Shown here: one piece after another, positions 6,771-13,915 of the stretch
Position numbering within the stretch: the first letter of the stretch is position 1
How the letters are laid out: the number at the start of each line of letters is the position of its first letter
NCBI GenBank assembly: GCA_030655675.1
Contig: JAUSPM010000248.1
Location: forward strand, 1 to 16,052
Direction of reading: 5' to 3'
Length of the DNA stretch: 16,052 bases
Origin: Methanosarcinaceae archaeon
GTDB lineage: Archaea; Halobacteriota; Methanosarcinia; Methanosarcinales; Methanosarcinaceae
Notes under the pieces: model-generated
What the model saw: only the letters and a program-made list of their open reading frames with translations
Databases searched by the model: none
What the model was told of the DNA's origin: nothing
Program-made: the position numbers and the translations under genes

Positions 6771-8231
6771 TTGGACACAACATTAAGAGACGGCGAACAG
6801 ACACCCGGAGTTGCACTTTCAACTGAGGAAAAAGTCTGGATCGCACGTAAATTGGACGAACTCGGACTTGACATAATCGAAGCCGGTTCAGCAATCACTT
6901 CAAAAGGTGAGCGGGAATCCATTCGTGCAGTCAGCAATGAGGGGCTTGATGCCGAAATTTGTAGTTACTGCCGTGTAATGAAACCCGATGTTGACTTTGC
7001 GCTTGAATGTGATGTAGATTCCATTCATCTGGTTGTCCCTGTGTCTGATCTGCATATCAATGTCAAACTCAAGAAGGACCGCGAAACCGTGCGTCAGATG
7101 GCAATTGATGTTACTGAATATGCAAAGGATCATGGACTTATCGTTGAACTTAGCGGTGAGGATGCATCCCGTGCAGACCTTGATTTTTTAAAATCATTAT
7201 ACTCAGACGGCATAGATGCAGGTGCCGATAGACTTTGCTTCTGCGACACCGTAGGGCTGCTGGTTCCTGAAGTGACCACGGAAGTTTTTAAAAACCTCTC
7301 AACATCATTCAATGTTCCTGTTAGCATTCATTGCCATGATGATTTTGGACTTGCCGTATCAAACACCATTGCCGCACTGAGGGCCGGTGCTAAGGAAGCA
7401 CATATGACCGTGAACGGAATAGGCGAGCGTGCAGGCAACACATCACTCGAAGAAGTGGTAATGATCCTTGAATGGTTGTATAAGTATGATACAGGCATCA
7501 AGTGTGATGAGTTGTACAAAACATCAAGGCTTGTCAGCCGCCTGACCGGTATTCCGGTGGCTGCTAACAAATCGCTTGTCGGCGGTAATGCATTTACTCA
7601 CGAAGCAGGTATCCATGTTCATGGATTGCTTGCAGACACATCCACCTATGAACCGATAGGTCCTGAAGTGATTGGGCGACAACGTAAGATCGTTCTCGGC
7701 AAACATGCCGGCAGCAGTTCAGTAACACTCGCATTAAAGGAACTTGGACTGGATGTGAACCAATCACAACTAAATGAGATATTAGGACGGGTAAAGGAAC
7801 TTGGAGACCATGGAAAGCGGGTGACTGATGCTGACTTGCAATCGATAGCCGAAGTTGTTCTGGATATCTACACCGAATCCAAGGTTAAACTTGAGGACTT
7901 TACGGTCGTATCCGGCAACAAGGTAACCCCTACCGCATCAATAAAACTGATCGTGGAGGGCAAGGAAGTTGTTGAAGCCGGGGTCGGCGATGGTCCTGTG
8001 GATGCTGTCATAAACGCGATAAAAAAAGCAGTATCCGGTGTAGCGGATGTCGTGTTAGAGGAATATCATGTTGATGCGATAACAGGCGGAACGGATGCTC
8101 TTGTAGAGGTATGGGTAAAACTGTCAAAAGAAGGCAAAGTCGTAACGGCAAGAGGCGCACGGACGGATATCATCATGGCATCTGTCGAAGCGGTGTTAAA
8201 CGGGATAAACCAACTGATACGCGACAATTGA
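6771..8231 (+). CDS. cimA: (R)-citramalate synthase / 2-isopropylmalate synthase family
   Basis: The enzyme condenses acetyl-CoA with a 2-oxo acid: pyruvate to citramalate (isoleucine route) if CimA, or 2-oxoisovalerate to isopropylmalate (leucine) if LeuA. The catalytic DTTLRDGEQTPG is at residues 2-13, the metal ligands HCHDDFG at 187-193, GIGERAGN at 216-223, and the C-terminal LeuA regulatory domain covers about 360-486 (VVSGNKVTPTASIKL). The sequence strongly resembles methanogen CimA, and the following ilvBNC genes fit isoleucine synthesis; homologous LeuA cannot be excluded. The start is unusual: the frame has no ATG or GTG between the TGA at 6738 and the catalytic motif. TTG 6771 would leave only one residue before DTTLRDG, whereas family members have several. 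The upstream frame reads FENIKFLDTTLRDG, so an ATT start (6744 or 6762) or a start-codon change is possible. Confidence 0.88.
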   Translation: MDTTLRDGEQTPGVALSTEEKVWIARKLDELGLDIIEAGSAITSKGERESIRAVSNEGLDAEICSYCRVMKPDVDFALECDVDSIHLVVPVSDLHINVKLKKDRETVRQMAIDVTEYAKDHGLIVELSGEDASRADLDFLKSLYSDGIDAGADRLCFCDTVGLLVPEVTTEVFKNLSTSFNVPVSIHCHDDFGLAVSNTIAALRAGAKEAHMTVNGIGERAGNTSLEEVVMILEWLYKYDTGIKCDELYKTSRLVSRLTGIPVAANKSLVGGNAFTHEAGIHVHGLLADTSTYEPIGPEVIGRQRKIVLGKHAGSSSVTLALKELGLDVNQSQLNEILGRVKELGDHGKRVTDADLQSIAEVVLDIYTESKVKLEDFTVVSGNKVTPTASIKLIVEGKEVVEAGVGDGPVDAVINAIKKAVSGVADVVLEEYHVDAITGGTDALVEVWVKLSKEGKVVTARGARTDIIMASVEAVLNGINQLIRDN

Positions 8232-8317
8232 ACAATAATTGAACAACGTCTTTGTATCAACATATTTAAAATAGATATCCGAGTATCAAAACCAGTATTG
8301 ATCATATATTCACACGT

Positions 8318-8400
8318 TAAATTTAAATTTAAATTTAATCTTAACCTAAACTTACATAAACTTACATAAACTTACATAAACTTACATAAACTTAAATTTA
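8318..8400. repeat. tandem repeats ahead of ilvB: (cttacataaa)x4
   Basis: CTTACATAAA is repeated four times exactly at 8351-8390, with a degenerate fifth unit before (8341-8350) and a partial unit after. Just upstream is a 6-bp repeat, AATTTA, about three units (8318-8338). The 10-bp period is close to one helical turn, so any bound protein or A-tract bend would repeat on one DNA face. TTATATTTA (8433-8441) further down is the best TATA candidate for ilvB. The rest of 8232-8481 is AT-rich with no gene. Confidence 0.85.
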
Positions 8401-8481
8401 GATTCACATTTATTTAAACTTTAAAATTTAAACTTATATTTAAACTTACAGTTAAAATGAAAATAAACATGGAGACATAAC

Positions 8482-10170
8482 ATGACCGGTGCAACAGAAA
8501 GAATGACAGGCGCACAGGCATTTATCGAGTGCCTCAAAAAAGAAGACGTTGAAGTTATGTTCGGATATCCGGGCGGAGTATTATTGCCGATATATGATGC
8601 GCTATATGATGCTGATGTGCGCCATATACTTGTACGTCATGAGCAGGCTGCAGCACATGCTGCGGACGGATATGCGCGTGCCACCGGTAAGACCGGTGTG
8701 TGTCTTGCAACATCAGGTCCGGGAGCGACCAATCTTGTTACGGGCATTGCGACTGCGTATATGGATTCAGTGCCAATGGTCGCATTTACTGGACAGGTGC
8801 CAAGTTTCATGTTGGGCAATGATGCATTTCAGGAAGCCGATATCACAGGCATAACTCTTCCGATCACCAAACACAATTATCTTGTACCGAGTGCTGATGA
8901 ACTGCCAAGGATAATCAAGGAAGCGTTTCACATCGCTTCAACAGGAAGGCAGGGTCCTGTTCTGGTGGATATGCCAAAGGATGTCACTACTGATGAACTT
9001 GATTTCTCATATCCTGATAAAGTGGAACTTCGAGGTTACAAACCAACATTCAAAGCAAACATCCTGCAGATAAAAAAGGCTGCTGAAGAGATATCCCGAT
9101 CTGTAACCCCTGTTATCTATGCAGGTGGTGGTGTTATCAGTTCGAATGGAAGCAGTGAACTGCTTGCATTTGCTGAAAAGATTATGGCACCTGTTACTAA
9201 TACACTTACAGGTATCGGGTCATTTCCGGGGAAGCACCCGCTTTCACTTGGTATGTTGGGTATGCATGGTACCAAGTATGCAAATTATGCAGTACAGGAA
9301 TGTGACCTGCTGATCGCTGTTGGCGCACGGTTTGACGATCGTGTGACAGGCAAGATAGAATCGTTTGCACCAAACGCAAGGATAATTCACATTGATATAG
9401 ATCCTGCCGAGATCTCCAAGAACGTGCGTGTTGACCTGCCAATTGTTGGGGATGCAAAAGGAACACTTGCGAATCTTACAAAATACTCAAAACAGTGCAA
9501 GTCGGAAGACTGGATAAAGAAGATCAGTGAATGGAAGGTCAAATATCCTCTTCATTATATCAACAGTGATGAGGTCATAAAACCACAATACATCCTTGAG
9601 CAGATACATGCTGCATGCGAGGATGCTATTATTGTCACTGAAGTGGGACAGCACCAGATGTGGGCTGCACAGTATTTCAGTTTCAAAGAACCACGTACAT
9701 TCATTACATCCGGCGGTCTTGGTACAATGGGATACGGTTTCCCTGCTGCTATGGGTGCAAAGGTTGGCAGGCCCGATAAGGTCGTGTTCAATATTGCAGG
9801 TGACGGTTCGTTCCAGATGAGTTCACAAGAACTGGCAACCGTTGTCGAGAATGATATTCCGGTAATTGTCGCGGTATTTAATAATGGATTCCTTGGAATG
9901 GTTCGGCAGTGGCAGGAACTGTTCTTTGATCACAGATATTCACATACCTGTATCAGTGGCAGTGTGGACTTTGTCAAACTTGCCGAGGCATATGGTGCGC
10001 TTGGTCTTCGGGCTACGAAACCTTCCGAGGTACGTCCGGTAATCGATGAAGCAATTGCGTCAGGAAGGCCGACAGTTATTGATTTCGTTATCGAAAGAGA
10101 AGAGAATGTATCGCCAATGGTGCCGGCGGGTGCTGCAATTAATGAGATTATGGACCTGGAGGTAAAATAA
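8482..10170 (+). CDS. ilvB: acetolactate (acetohydroxyacid) synthase, large subunit
   Basis: This thiamine-diphosphate enzyme condenses two pyruvates to acetolactate (valine, leucine) or pyruvate with 2-oxobutyrate to acetohydroxybutyrate (isoleucine). The catalytic Glu54 lies in VRHEQAAAHAADGYARATG. The central domain spans about 190-330, including GARFDDRVTGK. The diphosphate-binding motif GDGSF...NNGFLGMVRQWQ is at about 440-475. The length of 562 residues is normal. The start at 8482 is set by GGAGA at 8471-8475, 6 nt upstream. Its stop TAA shares one base with the ilvN start (TAATG), so the two subunits are translationally coupled. It needs IlvN for full activity and feedback control. 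The tandem repeats upstream may affect its expression. Confidence 0.97.
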   Translation: MTGATERMTGAQAFIECLKKEDVEVMFGYPGGVLLPIYDALYDADVRHILVRHEQAAAHAADGYARATGKTGVCLATSGPGATNLVTGIATAYMDSVPMVAFTGQVPSFMLGNDAFQEADITGITLPITKHNYLVPSADELPRIIKEAFHIASTGRQGPVLVDMPKDVTTDELDFSYPDKVELRGYKPTFKANILQIKKAAEEISRSVTPVIYAGGGVISSNGSSELLAFAEKIMAPVTNTLTGIGSFPGKHPLSLGMLGMHGTKYANYAVQECDLLIAVGARFDDRVTGKIESFAPNARIIHIDIDPAEISKNVRVDLPIVGDAKGTLANLTKYSKQCKSEDWIKKISEWKVKYPLHYINSDEVIKPQYILEQIHAACEDAIIVTEVGQHQMWAAQYFSFKEPRTFITSGGLGTMGYGFPAAMGAKVGRPDKVVFNIAGDGSFQMSSQELATVVENDIPVIVAVFNNGFLGMVRQWQELFFDHRYSHTCISGSVDFVKLAEAYGALGLRATKPSEVRPVIDEAIASGRPTVIDFVIEREENVSPMVPAGAAINEIMDLEVK

Positions 10171-10655
10171 TGAGGCACACACTTGCAGTTCTGGTTGAGA
10201 ACAAGTCCGGTGTGCTTGCAAGAGTCGCGGGGTTATTCTCAAGACGTGGTTACAACATTGACAGTCTGGCTGTCGGAGTTACGGAAGATCCGACTATATC
10301 TCGTATGACGATTGTTGTCAGGGGCGATGACCATGTGCTTGAACAGGTCACAAAACAACTTAACAAGTTGATCGATGTTATCAGGGTAACCGATCTTAGT
10401 GCGGAGGAATCGGTTGAGCGGGAACTTGCACTTATCAAAGTGACCGTAGATGCGAACAATCGTTCCGAGATCATCCAGATCGCTGATATATTCAGGGCAA
10501 GGATCATTGATGTTGCAGCAAAGTCTATTACCATTGAGGTCACAGGCAATGAAGATAAGATTCTTGGAATTGAACAGTTGCTGCGTCCGTTCGGGATAAA
10601 AGAGATGGTGCGAACCGGTAAGATCGCACTTACCCGTGGTGGTAAGAGCGTTTGA
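10170..10655 (+). CDS. ilvN: acetolactate synthase, small regulatory subunit
   Basis: This 161-residue ACT-domain protein begins RHTLAVLVENKSGVLARVAG and continues FSRRGYNIDSLAVG, the classic IlvN/IlvH N-terminal ACT domain (about residues 3-75) that binds branched-chain amino acids for feedback inhibition. The C-terminal half (about 80-155; LALIKVTVDA, FRARIIDVA, LLRPFGIKEMVRTGKIAL) activates the catalytic subunit. Length and motifs are complete. The ATG overlaps the ilvB stop by one base, and GGAGG lies just upstream within the end of ilvB. The ilvC gene follows after 136 bp that contain a TATA-carrying repeat, so ilvC may have its own promoter. Confidence 0.96.
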   Translation: MRHTLAVLVENKSGVLARVAGLFSRRGYNIDSLAVGVTEDPTISRMTIVVRGDDHVLEQVTKQLNKLIDVIRVTDLSAEESVERELALIKVTVDANNRSEIIQIADIFRARIIDVAAKSITIEVTGNEDKILGIEQLLRPFGIKEMVRTGKIALTRGGKSV

Positions 10656-10706
10656 AGGTCAATCTATTTAGCCAATTATACAGATTTAATCGATTAGTTC
10701 ATTGAT

Positions 10707-10765
10707 ACAAGAAAATGCTCACTTCGTTCGCATTAACTTGCACTATATATTTATAAAATATATAC
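10707..10765 (+). repeat. TATA-carrying dispersed repeat, copy E (promoter of ilvC)
   Basis: ACAAGAAAATGCTCACTTCG, then CATTAACTTGCACTATATA and AAAATATATACTATT follow the same order of blocks as copies A-D but more diverged. TATATAC (10759-10765) lies about 33 nt before the ilvC ATG at 10792. The repeat is translated in the spurious N-terminal extension of the ilvC frame. Confidence 0.65.
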
Positions 10766-10791
10766 TATTAAAAAATAAAAGAGGCATACAA

Positions 10792-11799
10792 ATGGTACAG
10801 ATGTATTATGATAAAGACGCCGATCTTGGCGCATTGAAAGGAAAGACTATAGCAGTCATGGGATACGGTAGCCAGGGACATGCCCAGGCACAAAATCTTA
10901 ATGACTCCGGTTTGAATGTTATCGTCGGTCTCAGAAAAGGAAGTGCACGATGGGCACAAGCTGAGAATGATGGACTTAAGGTCATGACTGTTGCTGATGC
11001 TGCAAAGGCAGCAGATATTGTCCAGATCCTGCTCCCCGACGAGACGCAGTCAAAAGTGTACTATTCTGAGATTGAGCCAGGACTTGAAGCGGGAAATGCA
11101 CTTGTATTCTCACACGGATTCAATATTCATTATAACCAGATCATACCTCCAAAAGATGTGGATGTTTATATGGTCGCTCCAAAGAGCCCCGGACATCTTG
11201 TCAGGAGAACATACAAGGAAGGCGCAGGCGTGCCTGGACTTATCGCGATATTCCAGGATTCAACAGGCAATGCACATGATCTTGCACTTGCACATGCAAA
11301 AGGTGTCGGATGTACCAGAGCCGGTGTTATCGAGACAACCTTCCGTGAGGAAACCGAGACCGATCTTTTCGGTGAGCAGGTAGACCTTTGTGGTGGTGTT
11401 GCATCACTCATCAAGACATCATTCGAAGTTTTGGTCGATTCAGGATACCAGCCTGAGATGGCATACTTTGAGACACTTCATGAGTTGAAGCTCATTGTTG
11501 ACCTTATCCACGAAGGCGGTCTTGAGAAGATGTGGTATTCAGTATCCAATACGGCTGAATACGGCGGTCTCACAGTTGGCCCACAAATCATCAATGAAGA
11601 ATCCCGCGAGGCAATGTATGTTGCACTTGACAGGATCCAGAATGGTGAATTCGCACGCGAGTTCGTGCTCGAGGGAATGACCAACCATGCTGTTCTTACG
11701 GCAATGGAACGTCAGGAGAGGGAGCACCCGATCGAGATCGTTGGTAAGCAGCTCAGGGCAATGATGCCATGGCTCAACAGCGAACTTAATGAAAAGTAA
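10792..11799 (+). CDS. ilvC: ketol-acid reductoisomerase (NADP+), class I
   Basis: It isomerises and reduces acetolactate or acetohydroxybutyrate to the dihydroxy acid, using NADPH and Mg2+. The Rossmann fingerprint GYGSQGHAQA is at residues 24-33. The cofactor loop GLRKGSARW (46-54) carries the basic residues and Ser expected for NADPH. The Mg-binding acids are Asp191 and Glu195 in DLFGEQVDLCGG, and the knotted C-terminal domain includes SNTAEYGG. The product is 335 residues, the usual class I length. The frame is open from ATG 10702, but those 30 extra codons are repeat DNA with the TATA box. ATG 10792 is preferred, with GAGG at 10781-10784 and homology beginning there. It completes the cimA-ilvB-ilvN-ilvC group. 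Confidence 0.97.
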   Translation: MVQMYYDKDADLGALKGKTIAVMGYGSQGHAQAQNLNDSGLNVIVGLRKGSARWAQAENDGLKVMTVADAAKAADIVQILLPDETQSKVYYSEIEPGLEAGNALVFSHGFNIHYNQIIPPKDVDVYMVAPKSPGHLVRRTYKEGAGVPGLIAIFQDSTGNAHDLALAHAKGVGCTRAGVIETTFREETETDLFGEQVDLCGGVASLIKTSFEVLVDSGYQPEMAYFETLHELKLIVDLIHEGGLEKMWYSVSNTAEYGGLTVGPQIINEESREAMYVALDRIQNGEFAREFVLEGMTNHAVLTAMERQEREHPIEIVGKQLRAMMPWLNSELNEK

Positions 11800-11837
11800 T
11801 TTTCTGTAATCAATTAATTATTGTTTAATTATCGTTA

Positions 11838-11875
11838 CCGCTGTGTTTTGTTACACGGCGGCACGTTTTTCTTTT
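11838..11875 (+). terminator. hairpin plus T-tract after ilvC
   Basis: CCGCTGTG (11838-11845) pairs with CACGGCGG (11854-11861), including one wobble, across an 8-nt loop. TTTTTCTTTT (11866-11875) follows. It stands 39 bp after the ilvC stop and before the nitroreductase gene. The T-tract is the element known to end archaeal transcription; the hairpin may add to it. Confidence 0.65.
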
Positions 11876-11904
11876 AGCATGTATTTTTCATTTTGGGGTT
11901 TTTT

Positions 11905-12417
11905 ATGTCTACAATTATTGATACAATTTTGTCAAGACGAAGTGTTCGGGATTTCACTGAAAAGCCCGTCAGCAAAGATAAGATAAATACAATTCTGGAT
12001 GCTGGCAGATGGGCGCCGTCGGGTTTGAATAACCAGCCATGGATTTATATTGTGGTGCAGGAACGTGGTACGATAGAAGAGATCGCCACATGCACGCATT
12101 ACAGTAATGTGGTACAAGGCGCTCCGCTTTTGATCGTTGTGTTCCTTGACCACGATGCTGAGTATAATTATGTGAAAGATGCTCAGGCAATCGGCGCCTC
12201 GATCCAGAATATGCTGCTTGCATGCTGTGCGTTGGAACTTGGAGCGGTGTGGCTCGGTGAGATATTGAACCAAAAAGAGAAGGTAAATTCGATCCTTGAT
12301 GCTCCCGATTCTTTGGAACTTATGGCTGTGCTTGCGATTGGGCATCCGGTTGAAAAAGACCGTACATCTACACGTAAGGGTATTGGGGATGTTACATTCA
12401 ACGAGAAATATGGTTAA
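11905..12417 (+). CDS. nitroreductase-family flavoprotein
   Basis: The 170-residue protein has the FMN-binding nitroreductase fold. SRRSVRDF near residue 11-18 supplies the phosphate-contacting Arg residues, AGRWAPSGLNNQPWIYIVV (about 35-53) is the conserved Ser/Asn flavin segment, and the later helix QAIGASIQNMLLACCALELG followed by VWLGEI is typical of the family; the end carries AIGHPVEK. Such enzymes form homodimers and transfer electrons from NAD(P)H to varied acceptors; the substrate cannot be told. ATG 11905 is preferred over the in-frame TTG 11893, as homology starts at about 11905; GGGG at 11895-11898 is the only ribosome-site candidate. The gene stands alone between the ilvC terminator and the non-coding region. 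Confidence 0.9.
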   Translation: MSTIIDTILSRRSVRDFTEKPVSKDKINTILDAGRWAPSGLNNQPWIYIVVQERGTIEEIATCTHYSNVVQGAPLLIVVFLDHDAEYNYVKDAQAIGASIQNMLLACCALELGAVWLGEILNQKEKVNSILDAPDSLELMAVLAIGHPVEKDRTSTRKGIGDVTFNEKYG

Positions 12418-12456
12418 TCAGGGTATTGATATACTGATAGGATGTGTATTAGGTGG

Positions 12457-12571
12457 AAAGAGACGAAGAGAGAATTCTTGCGAAGAATTTTGTGGAATAG
12501 GAGGTTGATCTGTTTTTTATGATTTTATACTTATAATCAAACATTTCAATCGTGTTTTCTCTTCGTTTCAG
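12457..12571 (-). ncRNA. candidate small RNA, copy 1
   Basis: The terminal arms GAGACGAAGAGA (12460-12471) and TCTCTTCGTTTC (12558-12569) pair over 12 bp with one wobble, closing a unit of about 113 nt. On the minus strand a TATA-like AAATATAAATACTA (12589-12602) is about 25 nt before the 5' arm. The unit is repeated in diverged form at 13000-13112. Shared blocks on the minus strand are TTGAAATGTT and ACCTCCTAT.CCAC (complement of 12492-12505). An inner hairpin AATTCTT-GCG-AAGAATT is specific to this copy. No reading frame is shared between copies. ACCTCCT equals the 3' end of 16S rRNA and could pair with Shine-Dalgarno sites. The orientation rests on the TATA spacing; expression is not shown. 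Confidence 0.5.
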
Positions 12572-12588
12572 TCTATAATAGACAATAC

Positions 12589-12602
12589 TAGTATTTATAT
12601 TT
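12589..12602 (-). promoter_or_regulatory. TATA box of candidate sRNA 1
   Basis: Read on the minus strand this is AAATATAAATACTA. The same block recurs at 12846-12859 (identical) and, shortened, at 13132-13140 (TAAATACTA). Here it stands 27 nt from the first base of the paired 5' arm. Confidence 0.5.
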
Positions 12603-12814
12603 TTTGCCAATCACATATTTAATTGTATTCTAAAACAAAAACGCTATCGGTAGATGCGTGTTTGGATCTGTTTTTTTTACATGGCTCATATTTAACGATA
12701 ATTATTTGTTTATTTAATTGGATAAAATTATGGGGCTATAAGGTCAATTTACGATATGCTTAGGCAGTTTTATTTGATTGGATGATTGGGTACTGCATAT
12801 TTAAATCGCGACAG

Positions 12815-12859
12815 TGTTCGTTCAATTACGAACAATTTAAAGTTATAGTATTTATATTT
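12815..12859 (-). promoter_or_regulatory. third promoter-like copy with a short inverted repeat
   Basis: AAATATAAATACTA (12846-12859 on the minus strand) is identical to the box of sRNA 1 and continues ATAAC...ATTGTTCGTA, as in sRNA 2. Where the others begin their closing stem, this has TGTTCG...CGAACA (12815-12820 and 12829-12834). The downstream minus-strand sequence does not resemble the sRNA units. It may be a promoter remnant or may drive a different RNA. Confidence 0.4.
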
Positions 12860-12921
12860 TGTGTACAAATACGGTGCATTGCAATATATCTGAATGATTT
12901 CGTATAATTTGTATGCATATA

Positions 12922-12949
12922 TCTTAACCTAAGAAACATATGGTTAAGA
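12922..12949. repeat. 8-bp perfect inverted repeat
   Basis: TCTTAACC (12922-12929) and GGTTAAGA (12942-12949) are perfect arms with a 12-nt loop. It lies between the third promoter-like copy and sRNA copy 2. A binding site or RNA hairpin is possible; no gene is attached. The rest of 12600-12990 is AT-rich with no credible ORF. Confidence 0.55.
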
Positions 12950-12999
12950 CGGTAAACAGAAGTGGATATCTTACAATAAATTAAATATTGTTTAAGTGT

Positions 13000-13112
13000 A
13001 AAGAGACGAAGAGAATTGATAGGGGGGTTGGTGGTATAGGAGGTAAGATTCGTTTTGCCTGAATTGAATATTTTAAAAAGAGAACATTTCAAGCATTGTT
13101 CTCTTCGCCTCT
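13000..13112 (-). ncRNA. candidate small RNA, copy 2
   Basis: AGAGACGAAGAGAA (13002-13015) pairs with TTCTCTTCGCCTCT (13099-13112) over 14 positions with one mismatch, closing a 113-nt unit homologous to 12457-12571. A second perfect stem, AAGAGAACA/TGTTCTCTT (13078-13086 and 13097-13105), uses part of the same arm, so the two folds exclude each other. The ACCTCCTAT.CCAC block is kept (complement of 13031-13044). TAAATACTA (13132-13140, minus strand) is centred about 25 nt before the 5' arm. It lies downstream of the DUF1989 gene on the same strand but has its own promoter-like box. The evidence is duplication plus conserved structure; transcription is inferred. Confidence 0.5.
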
Positions 13113-13131
13113 ATACGAACAATGGACGTTA

Positions 13132-13143
13132 TAGTATTTAACA
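13132..13143 (-). promoter_or_regulatory. TATA-like box of candidate sRNA 2
   Basis: GTTAAATACTATAAC on the minus strand aligns with the boxes at 12589 and 12846; AAATACTA is 28 nt from the 5' arm of the closing stem. It is weaker than the other two as a TATA box. Confidence 0.4.
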
Positions 13144-13224
13144 GTATTGCATATATGACTGTAAAAGAATATTTAAAAATATATATCCCTATCGAACAAA
13201 GCACCACAAATTTCAATTTTACAA

Positions 13225-13737
13225 TTAAAGGATCTGAAGTGTAATCCGACCTTCCTCCCCAAACCTGCTGTCAGGACATGCCGATATTGCAAGTGTAATA
13301 TCCTGCAGGCACTGAATTACAATATAATCATTCGCTTGTGATGTGTTATTTACTATCTGTATCATGCCGTTGTTTGGAATATTTACATCAAAAAAAATGT
13401 TGATGGTATCCGGCAACGATTCCGGTTTGATTCCCAAAGCACCGGAGAGCAGTTCACGGCATCCATCTTTGCCTATGATCTCTGCACGGCATCCTGGTAG
13501 CGTTATGTCGATCATGGACTGCGTGTTCATGGAATCGATGGCAATATACGGTTCTCCATTGCGGCCATAGATATGGTCGCCTTCATAGAGGCGCAGGCTC
13601 ATGTTATTATCCCTTGTAAGTCCTGCACTGAACTCCTTGAACGTAACTGTGCATGCCTGCTGTCCTGATGTGGTTATTTTTAATCCTTGTCCGTTTTTCA
13701 GGTCAATGGTCTGGGCTTGTGCGAAATGGATTATCAT
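13225..13737 (-). CDS. DUF1989-domain protein (urea carboxylase-associated family)
   Basis: The 170-residue product has the DUF1989 pattern: YEGDHIYGRNGEPYIAI (about residues 50-66), PGCRAEII then GKDGCRELLSGALGI with two Cys, ESLPDTINIFFDVNIPNNG, and the C-terminal block ANDYIVIQCLQDITLAISACP. In bacteria, members accompany urea/guanidine carboxylase, and a pair of them (CgdAB) acts as carboxyguanidine deiminase. No such partners occur here, so the function in this archaeon is unknown. It is slightly shorter than typical members (about 200). ATG 13737 is chosen; the in-frame GTG 13746 would add MIQ, but its GTGAT may serve as ribosome site. TATATAAT (13758-13765) from repeat copy B lies about 24 nt upstream, giving a nearly leaderless mRNA. 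Confidence 0.78.
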   Translation of the reverse strand: MIIHFAQAQTIDLKNGQGLKITTSGQQACTVTFKEFSAGLTRDNNMSLRLYEGDHIYGRNGEPYIAIDSMNTQSMIDITLPGCRAEIIGKDGCRELLSGALGIKPESLPDTINIFFDVNIPNNGMIQIVNNTSQANDYIVIQCLQDITLAISACPDSRFGEEGRITLQIL

Positions 13738-13752
13738 TTGTATCACTTTTAT

Positions 13753-13818
13753 TTTTGTATATAATTTGTAAAATTATGTACTCCAAGTTAATATGAGCGT
13801 TAGCGAAGATTTACTTGC
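13753..13818 (-). repeat. TATA-carrying dispersed repeat, copy B (promoter of the DUF1989 gene)
   Basis: Read on the minus strand it runs AAGTAAATCTTCGCTAACG, CTCATATTAACTTGG and AGTACATAATTTTACAAATT ending ATATACAA. It matches copy A closely. Its TATA end faces the DUF1989 gene; its other end faces the orphan antitoxin, inverted relative to copy C. Confidence 0.8.
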
Positions 13819-13915
13819 GGTTTACTTTGCCTTGAACTTTTCGTATATGTCTGGTATTAATTGGACCCCAATCTATAAACATGAATTTGAACAATATGTC
13901 ATCAAGGTGTTAATC

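Noticed and set aside
8341..8400. CRISPR array
   Set aside because: Units are 10 bp, directly adjacent and without spacers; no cas genes are in the window.
8457..8480. Seven-codon ORF (MKINMET) just before ilvB as an attenuator leader peptide
   Set aside because: It has no run of branched-chain codons, no own ribosome site and no terminator/antiterminator pair nearby.
10702..10791. In-frame 30-codon N-terminal extension of ilvC from ATG 10702
   Set aside because: It translates repeat copy E and its TATA box; homology, ribosome site and family length all start at ATG 10792.
12497..12530. AGGAGGT as a ribosome site for a small plus-strand ORF
   Set aside because: The following frames stop within a few codons in copy 1, and copy 2 has no start codon at the same place; the conserved block fits an RNA motif better.
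12826..13092. 88-aa minus-strand ORF in the non-coding region
   Set aside because: It has low-complexity composition and no family resemblance, and it crosses the sRNA unit and inverted repeats; probably chance.
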